Positions 27,576-37,106 are shown, counted from the first letter of the stretch. The stretch is 64,000 bases of DNA from Kineosporia babensis (GCF_021129305.1 NZ_JAJOMB010000015.1:62001-126000); one strand, 5' to 3'. Program-made: numbers and translations. Notes: generated by a model from the letters alone, not told the origin.

Positions 27576-28055
27576 ATGAGCGCCGTGGCCCTGCTGACCG
27601 CGGCGCTCATCCTTGTCGGCCTGACCGGCGTGATCGTTCCGGTCCTGCCCGGTCTGGTCCTGGTCGCCGCCGGGATCGGGATCTGGGCGGTGGCCGAGTC
27701 CTCGGCCGCGGGCTGGACGGTGTTCGGCGTCGCGGCCGCGGTGCTGGTGCTCGGCACGATCGTGAAGTACACGCTGCCCGGAAAGCGGCTGCGCGAGGGC
27801 GGTGTGCCGTGGATCACGCTGGCCTTCGGGGCGCTACTGGGAGTCATCGGGTTTTTCCTGATCCCGGTGATCGGCCTGCTGATCGGCTTCGTCCTCGGCA
27901 TCTATCTGGCCGAGCTGACCCGGCTGGGAAATCACTCGTCCGCCTGGCCCTCCACCCTGGCCGCGGTCCGGGCCGTCGGCCTGTCCATCCTGATCGAACT
28001 GGCCGCCGGGCTGATCGCCACCGCCGTCTGGATCGCCGGGCTCATCCTGGTCTGA
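27576..28055 (+). CDS. DUF456 family membrane protein
   Basis: A 159-residue protein with four to five membrane segments and the Gly-rich LGVIGFFLIPVIGLLIGFVLG stretch near residues 88-108 typical of DUF456 (glycine-zipper membrane proteins of unknown function). ATG 27576. Probably co-transcribed with the DUF7455 gene. It ends 7 bp before MITE-like copy 3. Confidence 0.8.
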   Translation: MSAVALLTAALILVGLTGVIVPVLPGLVLVAAGIGIWAVAESSAAGWTVFGVAAAVLVLGTIVKYTLPGKRLREGGVPWITLAFGALLGVIGFFLIPVIGLLIGFVLGIYLAELTRLGNHSSAWPSTLAAVRAVGLSILIELAAGLIATAVWIAGLILV

Positions 28056-28062
28056 GCAGCTA

Positions 28063-28225
28063 GGGCCTGTCCTGTGGATCTTTGCCTACTGCGGGGCACC
28101 CGGGACGCCGTCTGACCGCGTCCGGCGTGGCCCCACGCAAAACCATTGCGAGGGGCCCCACCGGCCACGCCCAGCCAGCGCCCCGGGCACCTCCTCGCTA
28201 CGGCCCTGATCCACAGGACAGGCCC
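28063..28225. mobile_element. MITE-like element, copy 3
   Basis: A 163-bp element flanked by TA (28061-28062, 28226-28227). End inverted repeats are perfect: GGGCCTGTCCTGTGGATC and its complement. It differs from copy 1 at only a handful of positions, implying recent spread. The right end supplies the last base of the TAG stop of the nitroreductase gene on the minus strand. Confidence 0.8.
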
Positions 28226-28857
28226 TACTCCTCCCGCCGCCAAGGCGAGCCGAAAGATCCGTCGTGGCAGACGTCCCCCATTGGTCTGCGGCCGCGTCGC
28301 AGCGAGGGCGACTTACGGTCGGCGCCGTCGGCCGGGGGATAACCCAGGCTGATTACTCCGACGAGGCGGCGGTCCTCCGGGATGCCCAAGGCTTGGCGGA
28401 CGTCCGTCGTTCTGGTTGGGGGTACGCCGAAGAAGCAGCCGGCGAGCCCCGAATCCACCGCCGCGAGCAGAACGATGAGCGAGGCCATGCCGGTGTCCAC
28501 GTCCCAATACGGCACCGGCCAGCGGGATTCGTCGCGGTCGGTCCAACCCTTGTCCGGTTCGGCGTAGCGGTCTAGGTAGGCGTCGCGGTTGGACAGGCAG
28601 ACGATCAGCGCCGGGGCGGTCTGCATGCCCCGCAGCCAGCGGTCCGGCTCCTTGTCGGGCTCGGCCGTCGCGGTCCAGAACCTGCCTACCTGCTCGGGGG
28701 AGCTGAGCACCACGAAGTCCCAGCCCTGGCTGAAGCCTGCGCTCGGGGCCCGGACGGCGAGATCGAGGAGCTTGACCAGGATGTCGCGGGGGACTGGGCG
28801 GTTCGGGTCGTAGGTGCGCACCATCCGGCGGGCGCGGACGACATCCTCGAATTCCAT
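28225..28857 (-). CDS. nitroreductase family protein
   Basis: A 210-residue FMN-dependent nitroreductase-fold protein: MEFEDVVRARRMVRTYDPNRPVP (FMN-binding Arg pair), LAVRAPSAGFSQGWDFVVL, and a GCFFGVPP segment with VGVISLGYPPAD. It may reduce nitro compounds, quinones or flavins. The natural electron acceptor is unknown. The stop codon comes from the end of MITE-like copy 3, so the last residues (GSFGSPWRREE) may not be ancestral. Divergent from the acyltransferase/acyl-CoA synthetase gene. Confidence 0.88.
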   Translation of the reverse strand: MEFEDVVRARRMVRTYDPNRPVPRDILVKLLDLAVRAPSAGFSQGWDFVVLSSPEQVGRFWTATAEPDKEPDRWLRGMQTAPALIVCLSNRDAYLDRYAEPDKGWTDRDESRWPVPYWDVDTGMASLIVLLAAVDSGLAGCFFGVPPTRTTDVRQALGIPEDRRLVGVISLGYPPADGADRKSPSLRRGRRPMGDVCHDGSFGSPWRREE

Positions 28858-28951
28858 GGTCGGAGACTTTCACGGAACGCCCGTGGCGGCGCCGGGGGAA
28901 TGAACCGCGTGAGCAAAAGGACAGAAGGCCCGACGCGCGTGCCACCGGTTG

Positions 28952-31627
28952 ATGCGTAGCCTGGTGAACGTGGGCCAGGTGATGAACGACCCGCCGGCGC
29001 GACCGGGCTACCCCCAGCACTGGGAGGCGGACGTCGTACTGCGCGACGGTGCCACCGCGCACCTACGGCCGATCACCGCCGAGGACGCGGATGCGCTCCA
29101 GCGCTTCCACATGCACCAGTCTCCGGACTCCACCTACCTGCGGTTCTTCGCGCCGATGCCCCGTTTGTCGCCGCGCGACCTGCATCACTTCACCAACGTC
29201 GACCATCGGGACCGGGCCGCGCTGCTGGCGATCCTGGGCGAGGACATCGTGGGGGTAGGCCGTTACGACCGCCTGGACCGCGGTTCCGACGCAGCCGAGG
29301 TGGCGTTCAACATCAGCGACGCGCATCAGGGCCGGGGGATCAGCTCCGTGCTGCTGGAGCACCTGGCCGCGGCTGCCCGGGAGAACGGGATCCGCCGGTT
29401 CGTGGCCGACGTGCTGCCCCGCAACCGCAAGATGCTCACCGTGTTCCGTGAGGCCGGGTACGAGCTCACCAGCCGGTTCGACGACGGGGTGATCGAGGTC
29501 CGGTTCACCATCGACCCGACCGAGAAGTCCCGGGCGGTGATGGAGTCGCGCGAGCACCGGGCCGAAGCACGCAGCATGGAACGGGTGCTCAGCCCGCGCT
29601 CGGTGGCCCTGATCGGGGCGAGCCGGCGCTCGGCCACGGTCGGGCACAAGCTGCTGGCCAACCTGATCGCCGGCGGATTCACCGGTGAGCTGCACATCGT
29701 CCACCACGAGGCCGACCAGCTGCTCGGCCGGCCCACCGTGCGCAGCCTGGCCGACATCGAGGGCACGGTCGACCTGGCCCTGGTCGCGATCCCGGCCGAA
29801 GGGGTGCTGGACGTGGTGCGCGAGTGCGCCGAGCACGGCGTGCGCGGAATGGTGGTGGTCTCAACCGGTTTCGCCGAGACCGGCGCCGAGGGCCTGGCCC
29901 GCCAGCGGGAACTGGTCCGGCTGGCCCGCTCGCACGGGATGCGGGTGGTCGGGCCGAACTCCTGGGGTCTGATCAACGCCGGCGAGGCCGTCCGGCTGAA
30001 CATGTCGCTGATCCCGGACCTTCCGAAAGAAGGCCGTCTGGGTCTGTTCTCGCAGTCCGGCGGGCTGGCGGTGGCGGTGCTGGACGCGGTCGAGCGGCGC
30101 GGTCTGGGGGTGTCCACCTTCCTGTCCGCGGGCAACCGGGCGGACGTCTCGGGCAACGACTGCATGCAGTTCTGGGAAGAGGACGCCAGCACCGACGCAG
30201 TAGGCCTGTACCTGGAGAGTTTCGGTAACCCGCGCAAGTTCTCGCGGATCGCCCGGCGGCTGGCCCGGTCCAAACCGGTGATCGTGCTGAAGTCCGGCCT
30301 GTCGAGTTTCGGTGTGCCGCCCGGTCATTCGGTGCGGGCATCGACCGCGCCGCGCGAGGCCTTCGACGCGATGCTGCGGCAGTCCGGGTGCATCCGGGTG
30401 CAGACCGTGGCCGAGATGCTGGACGTGGCCCAGGTAGTCATGCACCAGCCGATGCCGGCCGGGCCGAACGTGGCCATCGTCGGCAACAGCGACGCGCTGA
30501 GCACCCTGATCGCGGACGCCTGCGTGGCCGCGGGCCTGGTGGTCGTGCACAAGCCGGTCGCGCTGCACCCGCAGGCCGACGCCGGGCAGTTCCGCGCGGC
30601 GCTGACCGAGGCGTTCGCGGCCGACGAGGTGCACGCGGTGGCGGCCGCGTTCATCCCGCCCATCGCCACCGAAGCCGGGCAGGTGGCCCGGGCGCTGTCC
30701 GAGGTGTCGGCCCAGTCCCCGGACATCCCGGTGGTTGCCTGCTTCGTCGGCGTGCACGGGATCAACAGCGCGCTCTCCAACATCCCCTCCTACCCCACGC
30801 CGGAAGAAGCCGTAAGGGCACTGGCCAAAGCCGAGTGGTACGCCCGCTGGCGGCGGCGTGACCCGGGGGAGCGGTTCGAGCCCTCCGGCGTGGATCTGGA
30901 CGCTGCCCGCAAGGTGATCGCCGAGGCACTCGCCGCCTCTCCCTGGGAAGACAGCGCCTTCCTGGAGCCCGAGGCGGCCTCCCGTTTGCTCGCGGCCTTC
31001 GGCATCAAGCTATGGCCGCGTACCTCGGTCAGCACCGCCGACGCGGCCGTGCAGGCTGCGCAGGAGATGGGCTACCCGGTGGTGCTGAAGACCACCGCGC
31101 CGCACCTGAGGCACCGGGTCGACCTCGGGGGAGTCCGGCTGAACATCGACGACGAGGACGAGCTGCGCGTCGACTTCGCCCAGATGAGCGGGACGCTGGG
31201 CACCGACCAGCTGGTCGTGCAGCGGATGGCCGAGCCGGGCGTGGCCTGCGTGCTGCGGACGGTGGAGGACCCGCTCTTCGGGCCGGTGGTCTCGTTCGGC
31301 CTGGGCGGCGACGCGGTGGGCCTGCTGGGTGATGTGGCGCACCGGATCCCGCCGCTGACCGACGTGGACATCTCCGACCTGGTGCGCTCGGTGAAGGCCG
31401 CCCCCAAACTGTTCGGTCACAAGGGCGCCGCCCCGGTGGACGTGCCTGCGCTGGAGGACGTGCTCGGGCGGCTGGCCGTGCTGGCCGACGAGCTGCCCGA
31501 GGTGGCCGAGCTGGAGCTGAACCCGGTGGTGGTGGCCGAGACCGGGCTGGCCGTGCTGGACGCCCAGATCCGGGTGGCCCGGCCGATCGAGCGGGCCGAC
31601 TCGGTGCGCCGCGAACTGCCCAGCTGA
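28952..31627 (+). CDS. GNAT acetyltransferase fused to ADP-forming acyl-CoA synthetase
   Basis: A ~890-residue fusion. Residues ~15-185 are a GNAT domain (LRPITAEDADALQRFH; acetyl-CoA loop AHQGRGISSVLLEHL). Next come a CoA-binding domain (SVALIGASRRSATVGHKL), a succinyl-CoA-ligase-like part (LGLFSQSGGLAVAVLD; GHSVRAS near the active-site His), and a C-terminal ATP-grasp domain (MGYPVVLKTTAPHLRHRVDLGG, VAELELNPVVV). This order matches protein acetyltransferases that regulate enzymes such as acyl-CoA synthetases; some members sense cAMP or amino acids, but no such extra domain is visible. Start is ATG 28952 or 28982. Confidence 0.88.
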   Translation: MRSLVNVGQVMNDPPARPGYPQHWEADVVLRDGATAHLRPITAEDADALQRFHMHQSPDSTYLRFFAPMPRLSPRDLHHFTNVDHRDRAALLAILGEDIVGVGRYDRLDRGSDAAEVAFNISDAHQGRGISSVLLEHLAAAARENGIRRFVADVLPRNRKMLTVFREAGYELTSRFDDGVIEVRFTIDPTEKSRAVMESREHRAEARSMERVLSPRSVALIGASRRSATVGHKLLANLIAGGFTGELHIVHHEADQLLGRPTVRSLADIEGTVDLALVAIPAEGVLDVVRECAEHGVRGMVVVSTGFAETGAEGLARQRELVRLARSHGMRVVGPNSWGLINAGEAVRLNMSLIPDLPKEGRLGLFSQSGGLAVAVLDAVERRGLGVSTFLSAGNRADVSGNDCMQFWEEDASTDAVGLYLESFGNPRKFSRIARRLARSKPVIVLKSGLSSFGVPPGHSVRASTAPREAFDAMLRQSGCIRVQTVAEMLDVAQVVMHQPMPAGPNVAIVGNSDALSTLIADACVAAGLVVVHKPVALHPQADAGQFRAALTEAFAADEVHAVAAAFIPPIATEAGQVARALSEVSAQSPDIPVVACFVGVHGINSALSNIPSYPTPEEAVRALAKAEWYARWRRRDPGERFEPSGVDLDAARKVIAEALAASPWEDSAFLEPEAASRLLAAFGIKLWPRTSVSTADAAVQAAQEMGYPVVLKTTAPHLRHRVDLGGVRLNIDDEDELRVDFAQMSGTLGTDQLVVQRMAEPGVACVLRTVEDPLFGPVVSFGLGGDAVGLLGDVAHRIPPLTDVDISDLVRSVKAAPKLFGHKGAAPVDVPALEDVLGRLAVLADELPEVAELELNPVVVAETGLAVLDAQIRVARPIERADSVRRELPS

Positions 31628-31694
31628 GCCCGGCCGGGCCGGGTGCCTAGGGCGTGTCTGCGCCGGGATCTGGGCGGAGTGACAAGATGGGGCA

Positions 31695-32306
31695 ATGCGT
31701 GAAGGACCCGGGACGGACGCCGCCGTGAGCCAGACGAGCGGCCTGCCCGACGAGTTGGTGGCCGAGGTGGAGCGGGCCGGTTTCTACCCGGCACTGGTGC
31801 TGGACGCCCTGGACGTGGCGATCGCCGGCGAAGAGGTGCTGTCGTACCTGGTGCAGCAGGAGACCACGTTCGACCGGGTGGAGGTGCGCCGGCACGTCAC
31901 GGTGCTCTCGCTGACGTCGACCCGGCTGGTGGTGGCGCACGCCGACGACCACGACCCGGACGCGCTCAGCCCCGAGCCCTACGCCTCGGCCTCGACCGAG
32001 GCGGTGCCGTTGAGCAAGGTCACCTCGGTGGTGCTCTCACACGCCGTCACCTCGCCCGAGCAGCACCGGGGCGGAGCGGTCCCGCGGGAGCTCAGCCTGA
32101 CCATCGGCTGGGGCTCGCTGACCCGCGTCGACCTGGAGCCCGCCTCCTGCGCCGACCCGGACTGCGAGGCCGACCACGGTTACACCGGCACCCTGGCCTC
32201 CGACGACATCACGGTCCGGCTCTCGGCCGAGGCCGAGGGGGAGCCCGCGGTCCGCAAGGCTGCCGGGTTCGCCCGGGCCCTGTCGGCCGCCACCGCCCGC
32301 GCCTGA
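31695..32306 (+). CDS. DUF5998 family protein
   Basis: A 203-residue soluble protein starting ATG 31695. SGLPDELVAEVERAGFYPALV and LSLTSTRLVVAHADDHDPD are typical of the actinobacterial DUF5998 family. A CADPDCEADHGY stretch near residue 155 has two Cys and a His and might bind metal. The stop overlaps the ATG of the phosphodiesterase (TGATG), so the two are translated together. Function unknown; the pairing is conserved in actinobacteria as far as I recall. Confidence 0.75.
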   Translation: MREGPGTDAAVSQTSGLPDELVAEVERAGFYPALVLDALDVAIAGEEVLSYLVQQETTFDRVEVRRHVTVLSLTSTRLVVAHADDHDPDALSPEPYASASTEAVPLSKVTSVVLSHAVTSPEQHRGGAVPRELSLTIGWGSLTRVDLEPASCADPDCEADHGYTGTLASDDITVRLSAEAEGEPAVRKAAGFARALSAATARA

Positions 32307-33400
32307 TGCGCACCCTCGCCGACGTCCTGCCCTCGGTCGCCCTCTCCCTGGACAAGAAACGCGGTCCGCTGCCCAAGGCCCGCACGGTCGTGGTGATGCT
32401 GGTGGACGGCCTGGGCGATCAGCTGCTCAAAGCCAGCTCCGGCCACGCACCGTTCCTGCGCCGGCTGCGCCAGAACCCGCACTCCACCCGGCTGAGCTCG
32501 GGCTTCCCCAGCACCACGGCCACCAGCCTGGGCATGCTCGGCACCGGTCTGCCGCCCGGCGCGCACGGCCTGGTCGCCCTCGACGTCCTCGACCCGGACC
32601 GCGACCAGCTGTTCAACGAGCTGATGTGGGACCCGGCGGTCGACCCGCGCGCCTGGCAGCCCGCCCCCACCGTGTTCGAGCAGGTGGTGGCGGCCGGCCG
32701 GGAAGTGGTCCGGATCGGCCCGGGCTACTTCGACGGTTCCGGCCTGACCGAGGCGGTGCAGCGCGGGGGCCGGTTCGTGGCCGCCCAGTCGCTGGACGAA
32801 CGGGTCGAGGTGGCGATCACCGCCGCCCGCCGGGCCAAGGGCCAGGGCGCGCTGATCTACCTGTACTGGGGCGACCTGGACAAGATCGGCCACGAGCAGG
32901 GCTGCCGTTCCTGGCGCTGGACCGCCGAGCTGGAGAGGGTGGACGCCGCCGCCCAGGCCCTCGCCGCCGGTCTGCCCGCCGACTCCATGCTGGTGATCAC
33001 CGCCGACCACGGCATGGTCGACGTGCCCTTCGAGAACCGGCTGGACATCGCCGACGAGCCCGAACTACTCACCGGGGTAAGGCATCTGGGCGGGGAACCG
33101 CGCTCGCTGCAGCTGTACTGCGAAGCCGGCGCGGCCGACGACGTGGCCGCCGCCTGGCACGCCCGGGTGGGGCAGGACATGACCGTGGTCACCCGCGAAC
33201 AGGCCGTGGACGAGGGGTGGTTCGGCCCGGTCGAGCCGCACGTCCTACCCCGGATCGGCGATGTACTCACCGCGGCGATCACCGAGGTAGCGGTGGTCGA
33301 CTCCCGGACCGCTCGCCCGCAGGTTCTACGGCTGCTCGGGTTACACGGTTCGCGGACCAGCGTGGAGACCGAGATCCCGCTCCTGGTCTCACAGACCTGA
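32306..33400 (+). CDS. alkaline phosphatase superfamily (nucleotide pyrophosphatase/phosphodiesterase-like) protein
   Basis: A 364-residue metal-dependent hydrolase of the type I phosphodiesterase group: first metal Asp in VVVMLVDGLGDQLL, nucleophile Thr/Ser region SGFPSTTATSLGMLGTG, LYWGDLDKIGHEQG (second metal Asp/His), and ITADHGMVDVP. All expected metal ligands are present. No signal peptide, so cytoplasmic. Substrate unknown. Coupled to DUF5998 upstream; followed by two repeat-family hairpins. Confidence 0.88.
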   Translation: MRTLADVLPSVALSLDKKRGPLPKARTVVVMLVDGLGDQLLKASSGHAPFLRRLRQNPHSTRLSSGFPSTTATSLGMLGTGLPPGAHGLVALDVLDPDRDQLFNELMWDPAVDPRAWQPAPTVFEQVVAAGREVVRIGPGYFDGSGLTEAVQRGGRFVAAQSLDERVEVAITAARRAKGQGALIYLYWGDLDKIGHEQGCRSWRWTAELERVDAAAQALAAGLPADSMLVITADHGMVDVPFENRLDIADEPELLTGVRHLGGEPRSLQLYCEAGAADDVAAAWHARVGQDMTVVTREQAVDEGWFGPVEPHVLPRIGDVLTAAITEVAVVDSRTARPQVLRLLGLHGSRTSVETEIPLLVSQT

Positions 33401-33412
33401 CTACCGACCAAT

Positions 33413-33449
33413 GGGGGACGTCCGTGCGCGTCTGGCGCACAACGTCTCC
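33413..33449 (+). repeat. GGGGGACG hairpin, copy A
   Basis: GGGGGACGTCCGTGCGC and GCGCACAACGTCTCC form an imperfect stem 12 bp after the phosphodiesterase stop. The left flank ACCAAT and right flank AGTTCGG are shared with other copies at 50.2 and 60.65 kb. Probably a terminator of a dispersed family. Confidence 0.65.
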
Positions 33450-33478
33450 AGTTCGGTTCTAGGTCACCACAAACCAAC

Positions 33479-33515
33479 GGGGGACGTGGTGCGCGCCTGA
33501 CGCACCACGTCCCCC
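33479..33515. terminator. GGGGGACG hairpin, copy B; terminator between phosphodiesterase and sepH
   Basis: GGGGGACGTGGTGCG and CGCACCACGTCCCCC make a 15-bp perfect stem with a seven-base loop. The flanks AACCAAC and ATCGGTTG extend the symmetry. It lies between convergent genes and can act on both strands. Sequence relative of copy A, 66 bp upstream. Confidence 0.8.
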
Positions 33516-33531
33516 ATCGGTTGTTGTCGTT

Positions 33532-34797
33532 TCAGTCGCGACGCTGGCCGAAAACGATGTCGTCCCAAGAAGGAACGCTGGCCCGGCGCTGCTTGCGGTT
33601 GCTCGCCGGCCGACGACCGGCCGGAACCGGGGCGGGCTCCTCCTTCTCGGCGGCGGCCACGTCGACCACCCGCTCGGGATCCTCCGCCTCGGCCTTCTTC
33701 TCGCGGTCGGCCCGCTCCAGCTCGGCCTTCTCCCGCTCGGACCGTTCGCGGCGTTCCCGCTCGACCCGTTCCCGCTCGCGTTCGGAGCGCTCCCGCTCAC
33801 CGCGGTCACGGCCCAGGCTGTCGCGGTCGGGCCGATCCGCCCGCGCCGTCGACTCGGCCGAGTCCAGGTCGTACACCGACTCGGCCTCAGGGAGCACCAG
33901 CACCTCCCCGTCGCGCGCATCCTGCGGACGGGACCGGGCCGGGTGCGCCGCCGGTGGCTCACCCATGGTGTCGCTGCGGCTGAGCAGCGTGTCGATCGCC
34001 TCGCGCACGGGATCGGGCTGCCCCCCGCGCTCCTCCTCTTCGCTGACCGCGCGATTACGGCGCCCCCGCCGCTCGCGCAGCGTGTCCAGCAGATTGACGG
34101 CGGCGGGCTCCTCGTACGTCGCGCGCGCCGTGATCTCCTGGTCGTACGGGCGGTCGGCGCCGCGTACCGTGCTCAGCCGGCGCATCCCGGTCGGCGCGGT
34201 CGCAGCCGCCTCGGCCTGGGGCTGCGGCGGTTCGTCCTCGGTGAGCCAGCGGGCTTCGTCGTTGTGCGGGGTGACCTGCCGCAGACCGGCGTTGTAGGTC
34301 CAGCGCGCCTGCCGCCGGGTGGAACCGGCGATGAACTCCAGCGACAGCACCCACAGGCCGTCGTCGCCGCGCCAGGCGTCCCAGGTAGTGCTGTCCAGGT
34401 CGACCTCGCGGGCCACCAGGCGCTCGGTCACCGTCTCGTCCAGCGAGAGGGACTCGCCGCCGCCCGGACGCCGCACCCGCACCCGGCGGGCCTGCTCCGA
34501 GACGTACTCACGCTCGGCCAGCACCGGACCCTCGTACTTGCGCACGTGCTCCAGCGCCAGCCCGGCCGCCTCGGCCACTTCCTCGGCCGTCTCGCCGGCT
34601 CTTATCCGGGCCTGGATCTCCCGGGGCCGCAGCCGGCCCTCTGTCTCGATCTGGATCTGGCTCAGCCGGGCCCGGTCCCGGCGGATCGCCGCGCGCAGCG
34701 CGTCGTCCACCCGTAACCGGAAGCGCTGGCCGTTCGGGCCGGAGAGCAGCAGGTGCTCCCCGTCCTCGTGGACGCCGACGAGCGAAAGATCTTCCAT
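33532..34797 (-). CDS. sepH: septation protein SepH (DUF3071)
   Basis: An actinobacterial cell-division protein that stimulates FtsZ assembly. The N-terminal DUF3071 domain (MEDLSLVGVHEDGEHLLLSG through a helix-turn-helix, ETAEEVAEAAGLALEHVRKYEGPVLAEREY) is intact. The C-terminal half is disordered, with a striking run of Arg/Glu repeats (about residues 335-400, ERERSERERERVERE type) likely to form a charged single helix. Start ATG 34797 is preceded by GGAGGGAG. 421 residues. Confidence 0.9.
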   Translation of the reverse strand: MEDLSLVGVHEDGEHLLLSGPNGQRFRLRVDDALRAAIRRDRARLSQIQIETEGRLRPREIQARIRAGETAEEVAEAAGLALEHVRKYEGPVLAEREYVSEQARRVRVRRPGGGESLSLDETVTERLVAREVDLDSTTWDAWRGDDGLWVLSLEFIAGSTRRQARWTYNAGLRQVTPHNDEARWLTEDEPPQPQAEAAATAPTGMRRLSTVRGADRPYDQEITARATYEEPAAVNLLDTLRERRGRRNRAVSEEEERGGQPDPVREAIDTLLSRSDTMGEPPAAHPARSRPQDARDGEVLVLPEAESVYDLDSAESTARADRPDRDSLGRDRGERERSERERERVERERRERSEREKAELERADREKKAEAEDPERVVDVAAAEKEEPAPVPAGRRPASNRKQRRASVPSWDDIVFGQRRD

Positions 34798-35112
34798 GTT
34801 CACTCCCTCCGGCAACCCCAGGTCAGATCGGACCTGCGTGAAGACTGTGCCACTTCGTACCTCGTCGGCGAAGCACATGACTGGGCGAGTCGGCGATCCA
34901 TCCAAACCACACCCATCTCCCCGTTGTCCACATTGAACACGGGGTATCGATGAAATCACACTGAGTGTAGGGCTCGGGAGGGGACCGATCCTGGACGGGT
35001 TCGGGCGGTCCCGGTGGGAGGCGCGCCGGTCGGCGGCTGGTCGGCGATTGGTACGGCGCGGCGACCTGGACCCGGACGCGCGGGTCGCGGCGCGACTTGG
35101 CAGGATCTACGG
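34798..35112. other. divergent control region of sepH and hemH
   Basis: A 315-bp gap. ACACTGAGTGT near 34960 is a perfect short dyad. An AT-richer stretch (TATCGATGAAAT near 34946) may hold promoter sequence for either gene. From 34980 to 35112 the sequence is very GC-rich and open in the hemH frame, but not conserved-looking. Confidence 0.35.
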
Positions 35113-36249
35113 GTGAGCTCCTTGAAGCCGTACGACGCCGTCCTCCTGCTCTCGTTCGGCGGGCCCGAGGCCCCGGACGAGGTGATGCCGTTCCTGGAGA
35201 ACGTGACCCGGGGACGGGGCATCCCGCGCGAGCGACTCGAAGAGGTCGAGGTGCACTACCAGCACTTCGGCGGCCGCAGCCCGATCAACGACGAGAACCG
35301 GCTGCTGCTGGCGAACCTGCGCGAGCAGCTCGACCTGGCCGGGGTCGGGGACGTGCCGGTCTACTGGGGTAACCGTAACTGGGCCCCCTTCACCACCGAC
35401 GTGCTGCGCGAGGCCCACGAGGCCGGCGCCCGGCGCGTGCTCACGGTGGTCACCAGCGCCTACCCCAGCTACTCCGGCTGCCGGCAGTACCGCGAGGACC
35501 TGGCCGAGGCGCTGATCACGCTCTCCCGTGAGGGCCGCAGCCTGCGGATCGACAAGATCCGGCACTACTTCGACCAGGACGGCTTCCTGCAGCCGATCGC
35601 CGACTCGGTCGCAGCGGCGCTGCAGAGCCTGCCCGACGGCTCGCGCGTGGTCTTCGTGACGCACTCGATCCCGGATGTCATGGACGACGCTTCCGGCCCC
35701 CTCGGCAACGCCTACACCCAGACCCACCGCGAGGCGTGCGCCGCGGTGGCCGAGCGGGTCGGCACGGTGCCGGAGTGGGACCTGGTCTACTGCTCGCGCT
35801 CCGGCCCGCCCTCGCAGCCCTGGCTGGAGCCGGACATCGGCGACCACCTGGCCGAGCTCAAGGCCAAAGGGGTGCCCGGGGTGGTGGTCGTGCCGATCGG
35901 CTTCGTCAGCGACCACATGGAGGTCGTGTTCGACCTGGACACCGAGGCCGAGGAGATCGCCCAGGGCCTGGACCTGCCGTTCGTCCGGGCGGCCACGTCC
36001 GGCCGGGCCCCGGCCTTCGCCGCCTCGCTGGCCCGGCTGGTGGTGGAGCGGGCGGCGGCCGAGCGCGGCGAGAACCCGCAGCGGCCCTCCGAGGCCGGCG
36101 CCGGCGCCTGGCACGACGTCTGCCCGGCCACCTGCTGCACCAACCTGCGCAACCCGGACAAGCCCGCGGCCTGCGGGGTGGACTGGGTGCTGCCGATCGA
36201 CAAGAGCGCCGAGGCCTCGGCCGCCCCGGTCGGCGAGGCGGCCCGATGA
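35113..36249 (+). CDS. hemH: ferrochelatase (coproporphyrin/protoporphyrin), [2Fe-2S] type
   Basis: Inserts Fe2+ into the porphyrin at the end of haem synthesis; in actinobacteria the physiological substrate is generally coproporphyrin III. GTG 35113 gives MSSLKPYDAVLLLSFGGPEAP. The metal His is in VFVTHSIPDVM and the Glu in VVVPIGFVSDHMEVVFDLDTEA. Cys ~123 (YSGCRQY) plus Cys ~337, 341 and 342 (VCPATCCTN) match the four [2Fe-2S] cysteines of actinobacterial enzymes. 378 residues. ATGA overlap with the next gene. Confidence 0.94.
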   Translation: MSSLKPYDAVLLLSFGGPEAPDEVMPFLENVTRGRGIPRERLEEVEVHYQHFGGRSPINDENRLLLANLREQLDLAGVGDVPVYWGNRNWAPFTTDVLREAHEAGARRVLTVVTSAYPSYSGCRQYREDLAEALITLSREGRSLRIDKIRHYFDQDGFLQPIADSVAAALQSLPDGSRVVFVTHSIPDVMDDASGPLGNAYTQTHREACAAVAERVGTVPEWDLVYCSRSGPPSQPWLEPDIGDHLAELKAKGVPGVVVVPIGFVSDHMEVVFDLDTEAEEIAQGLDLPFVRAATSGRAPAFAASLARLVVERAAAERGENPQRPSEAGAGAWHDVCPATCCTNLRNPDKPAACGVDWVLPIDKSAEASAAPVGEAAR

Positions 36250-37106
36250 GCTCCGCCGGGGTGGATCCGGCCGGGCTGCGCGAACTGGCCGAGCAGGTCG
36301 CCCGGGCCGGCGGTGACCTGATCCGGGCCGGTCTGGCCGAGGACCCGGACGCCCGCGAGGTCTCCGGCACCAAGTCCAGCTCCACCGACATCGTCACGGC
36401 GATGGACCAGGCCGTGGAGCGGCTGCTGCGCGAGCGCCTGGCCGAGGCCCGGCCGGCCGACGGCCTGCTCGGTGAGGAGGCCGGCTACAGCCCGGGGGAG
36501 TCCGGCCTGACCTGGGTGCTGGACCCGATCGACGGCACCGTGAACTACCGCTACGGGATCGACGCGTACGCGGTCAGCGTGGCCGTGGTCGAGGGCGACC
36601 CGACGGTGGACGGGGCCTGGCAGCCGGTCGCGGCCTGCGTGCACAACCCGGCCACCGGCGAGACCTGGACGGCCGGGCGGGGCCTGGGGGCGCAACTGCA
36701 GCCCGGGGACGGCTCGGCGCCGCGGGAGCTGAAGCTGGGGCCGCCGCCGGAGCTCGGCCAGGCCCTGGTGGCCACCGGCTTCGGATATGCCGCGACCCGT
36801 CGGGCCGGACAGGCCCGGGTGCTGACCGGGGTGCTCCCGCAGGTGCGTGACATCCGCCGCATCGGCAGTGCATCGCTGGACCTGTGCGGGGTGGCGACCG
36901 GGACCGTGGACGCCTACTACGAGCGGGGCGTGAACGTCTGGGACATCGCCGCAGCGGTGCTGGTGCTCACCGAGGCGGGTGGTGCGCTGGCCGGCCTGCG
37001 TGGGGCTCCGGCCGGTGGGGCGATGGTCGTCGGAGCGGCGTCCCCCCTCCTGGAGGGGCTGTGCGACGTCCTCGGGCAGCTGGACGCCGACTCCGACCCG
37101 ACCTAG
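36246..37106 (+). CDS. inositol monophosphatase family protein
   Basis: A 286-residue Mg2+-dependent phosphatase. Motifs: LLGEEAGY (metal Glu), WVLDPIDGTVNYRYG (DPIDGT metal site), and NVWDIAAAVLVLTEAGG (WDxAA with metal Asp). Could act on inositol phosphates, histidinol phosphate or related substrates; the sequence does not decide. Translationally coupled to hemH by ATGA. Confidence 0.9.
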   Translation: MSSAGVDPAGLRELAEQVARAGGDLIRAGLAEDPDAREVSGTKSSSTDIVTAMDQAVERLLRERLAEARPADGLLGEEAGYSPGESGLTWVLDPIDGTVNYRYGIDAYAVSVAVVEGDPTVDGAWQPVAACVHNPATGETWTAGRGLGAQLQPGDGSAPRELKLGPPPELGQALVATGFGYAATRRAGQARVLTGVLPQVRDIRRIGSASLDLCGVATGTVDAYYERGVNVWDIAAAVLVLTEAGGALAGLRGAPAGGAMVVGAASPLLEGLCDVLGQLDADSDPT

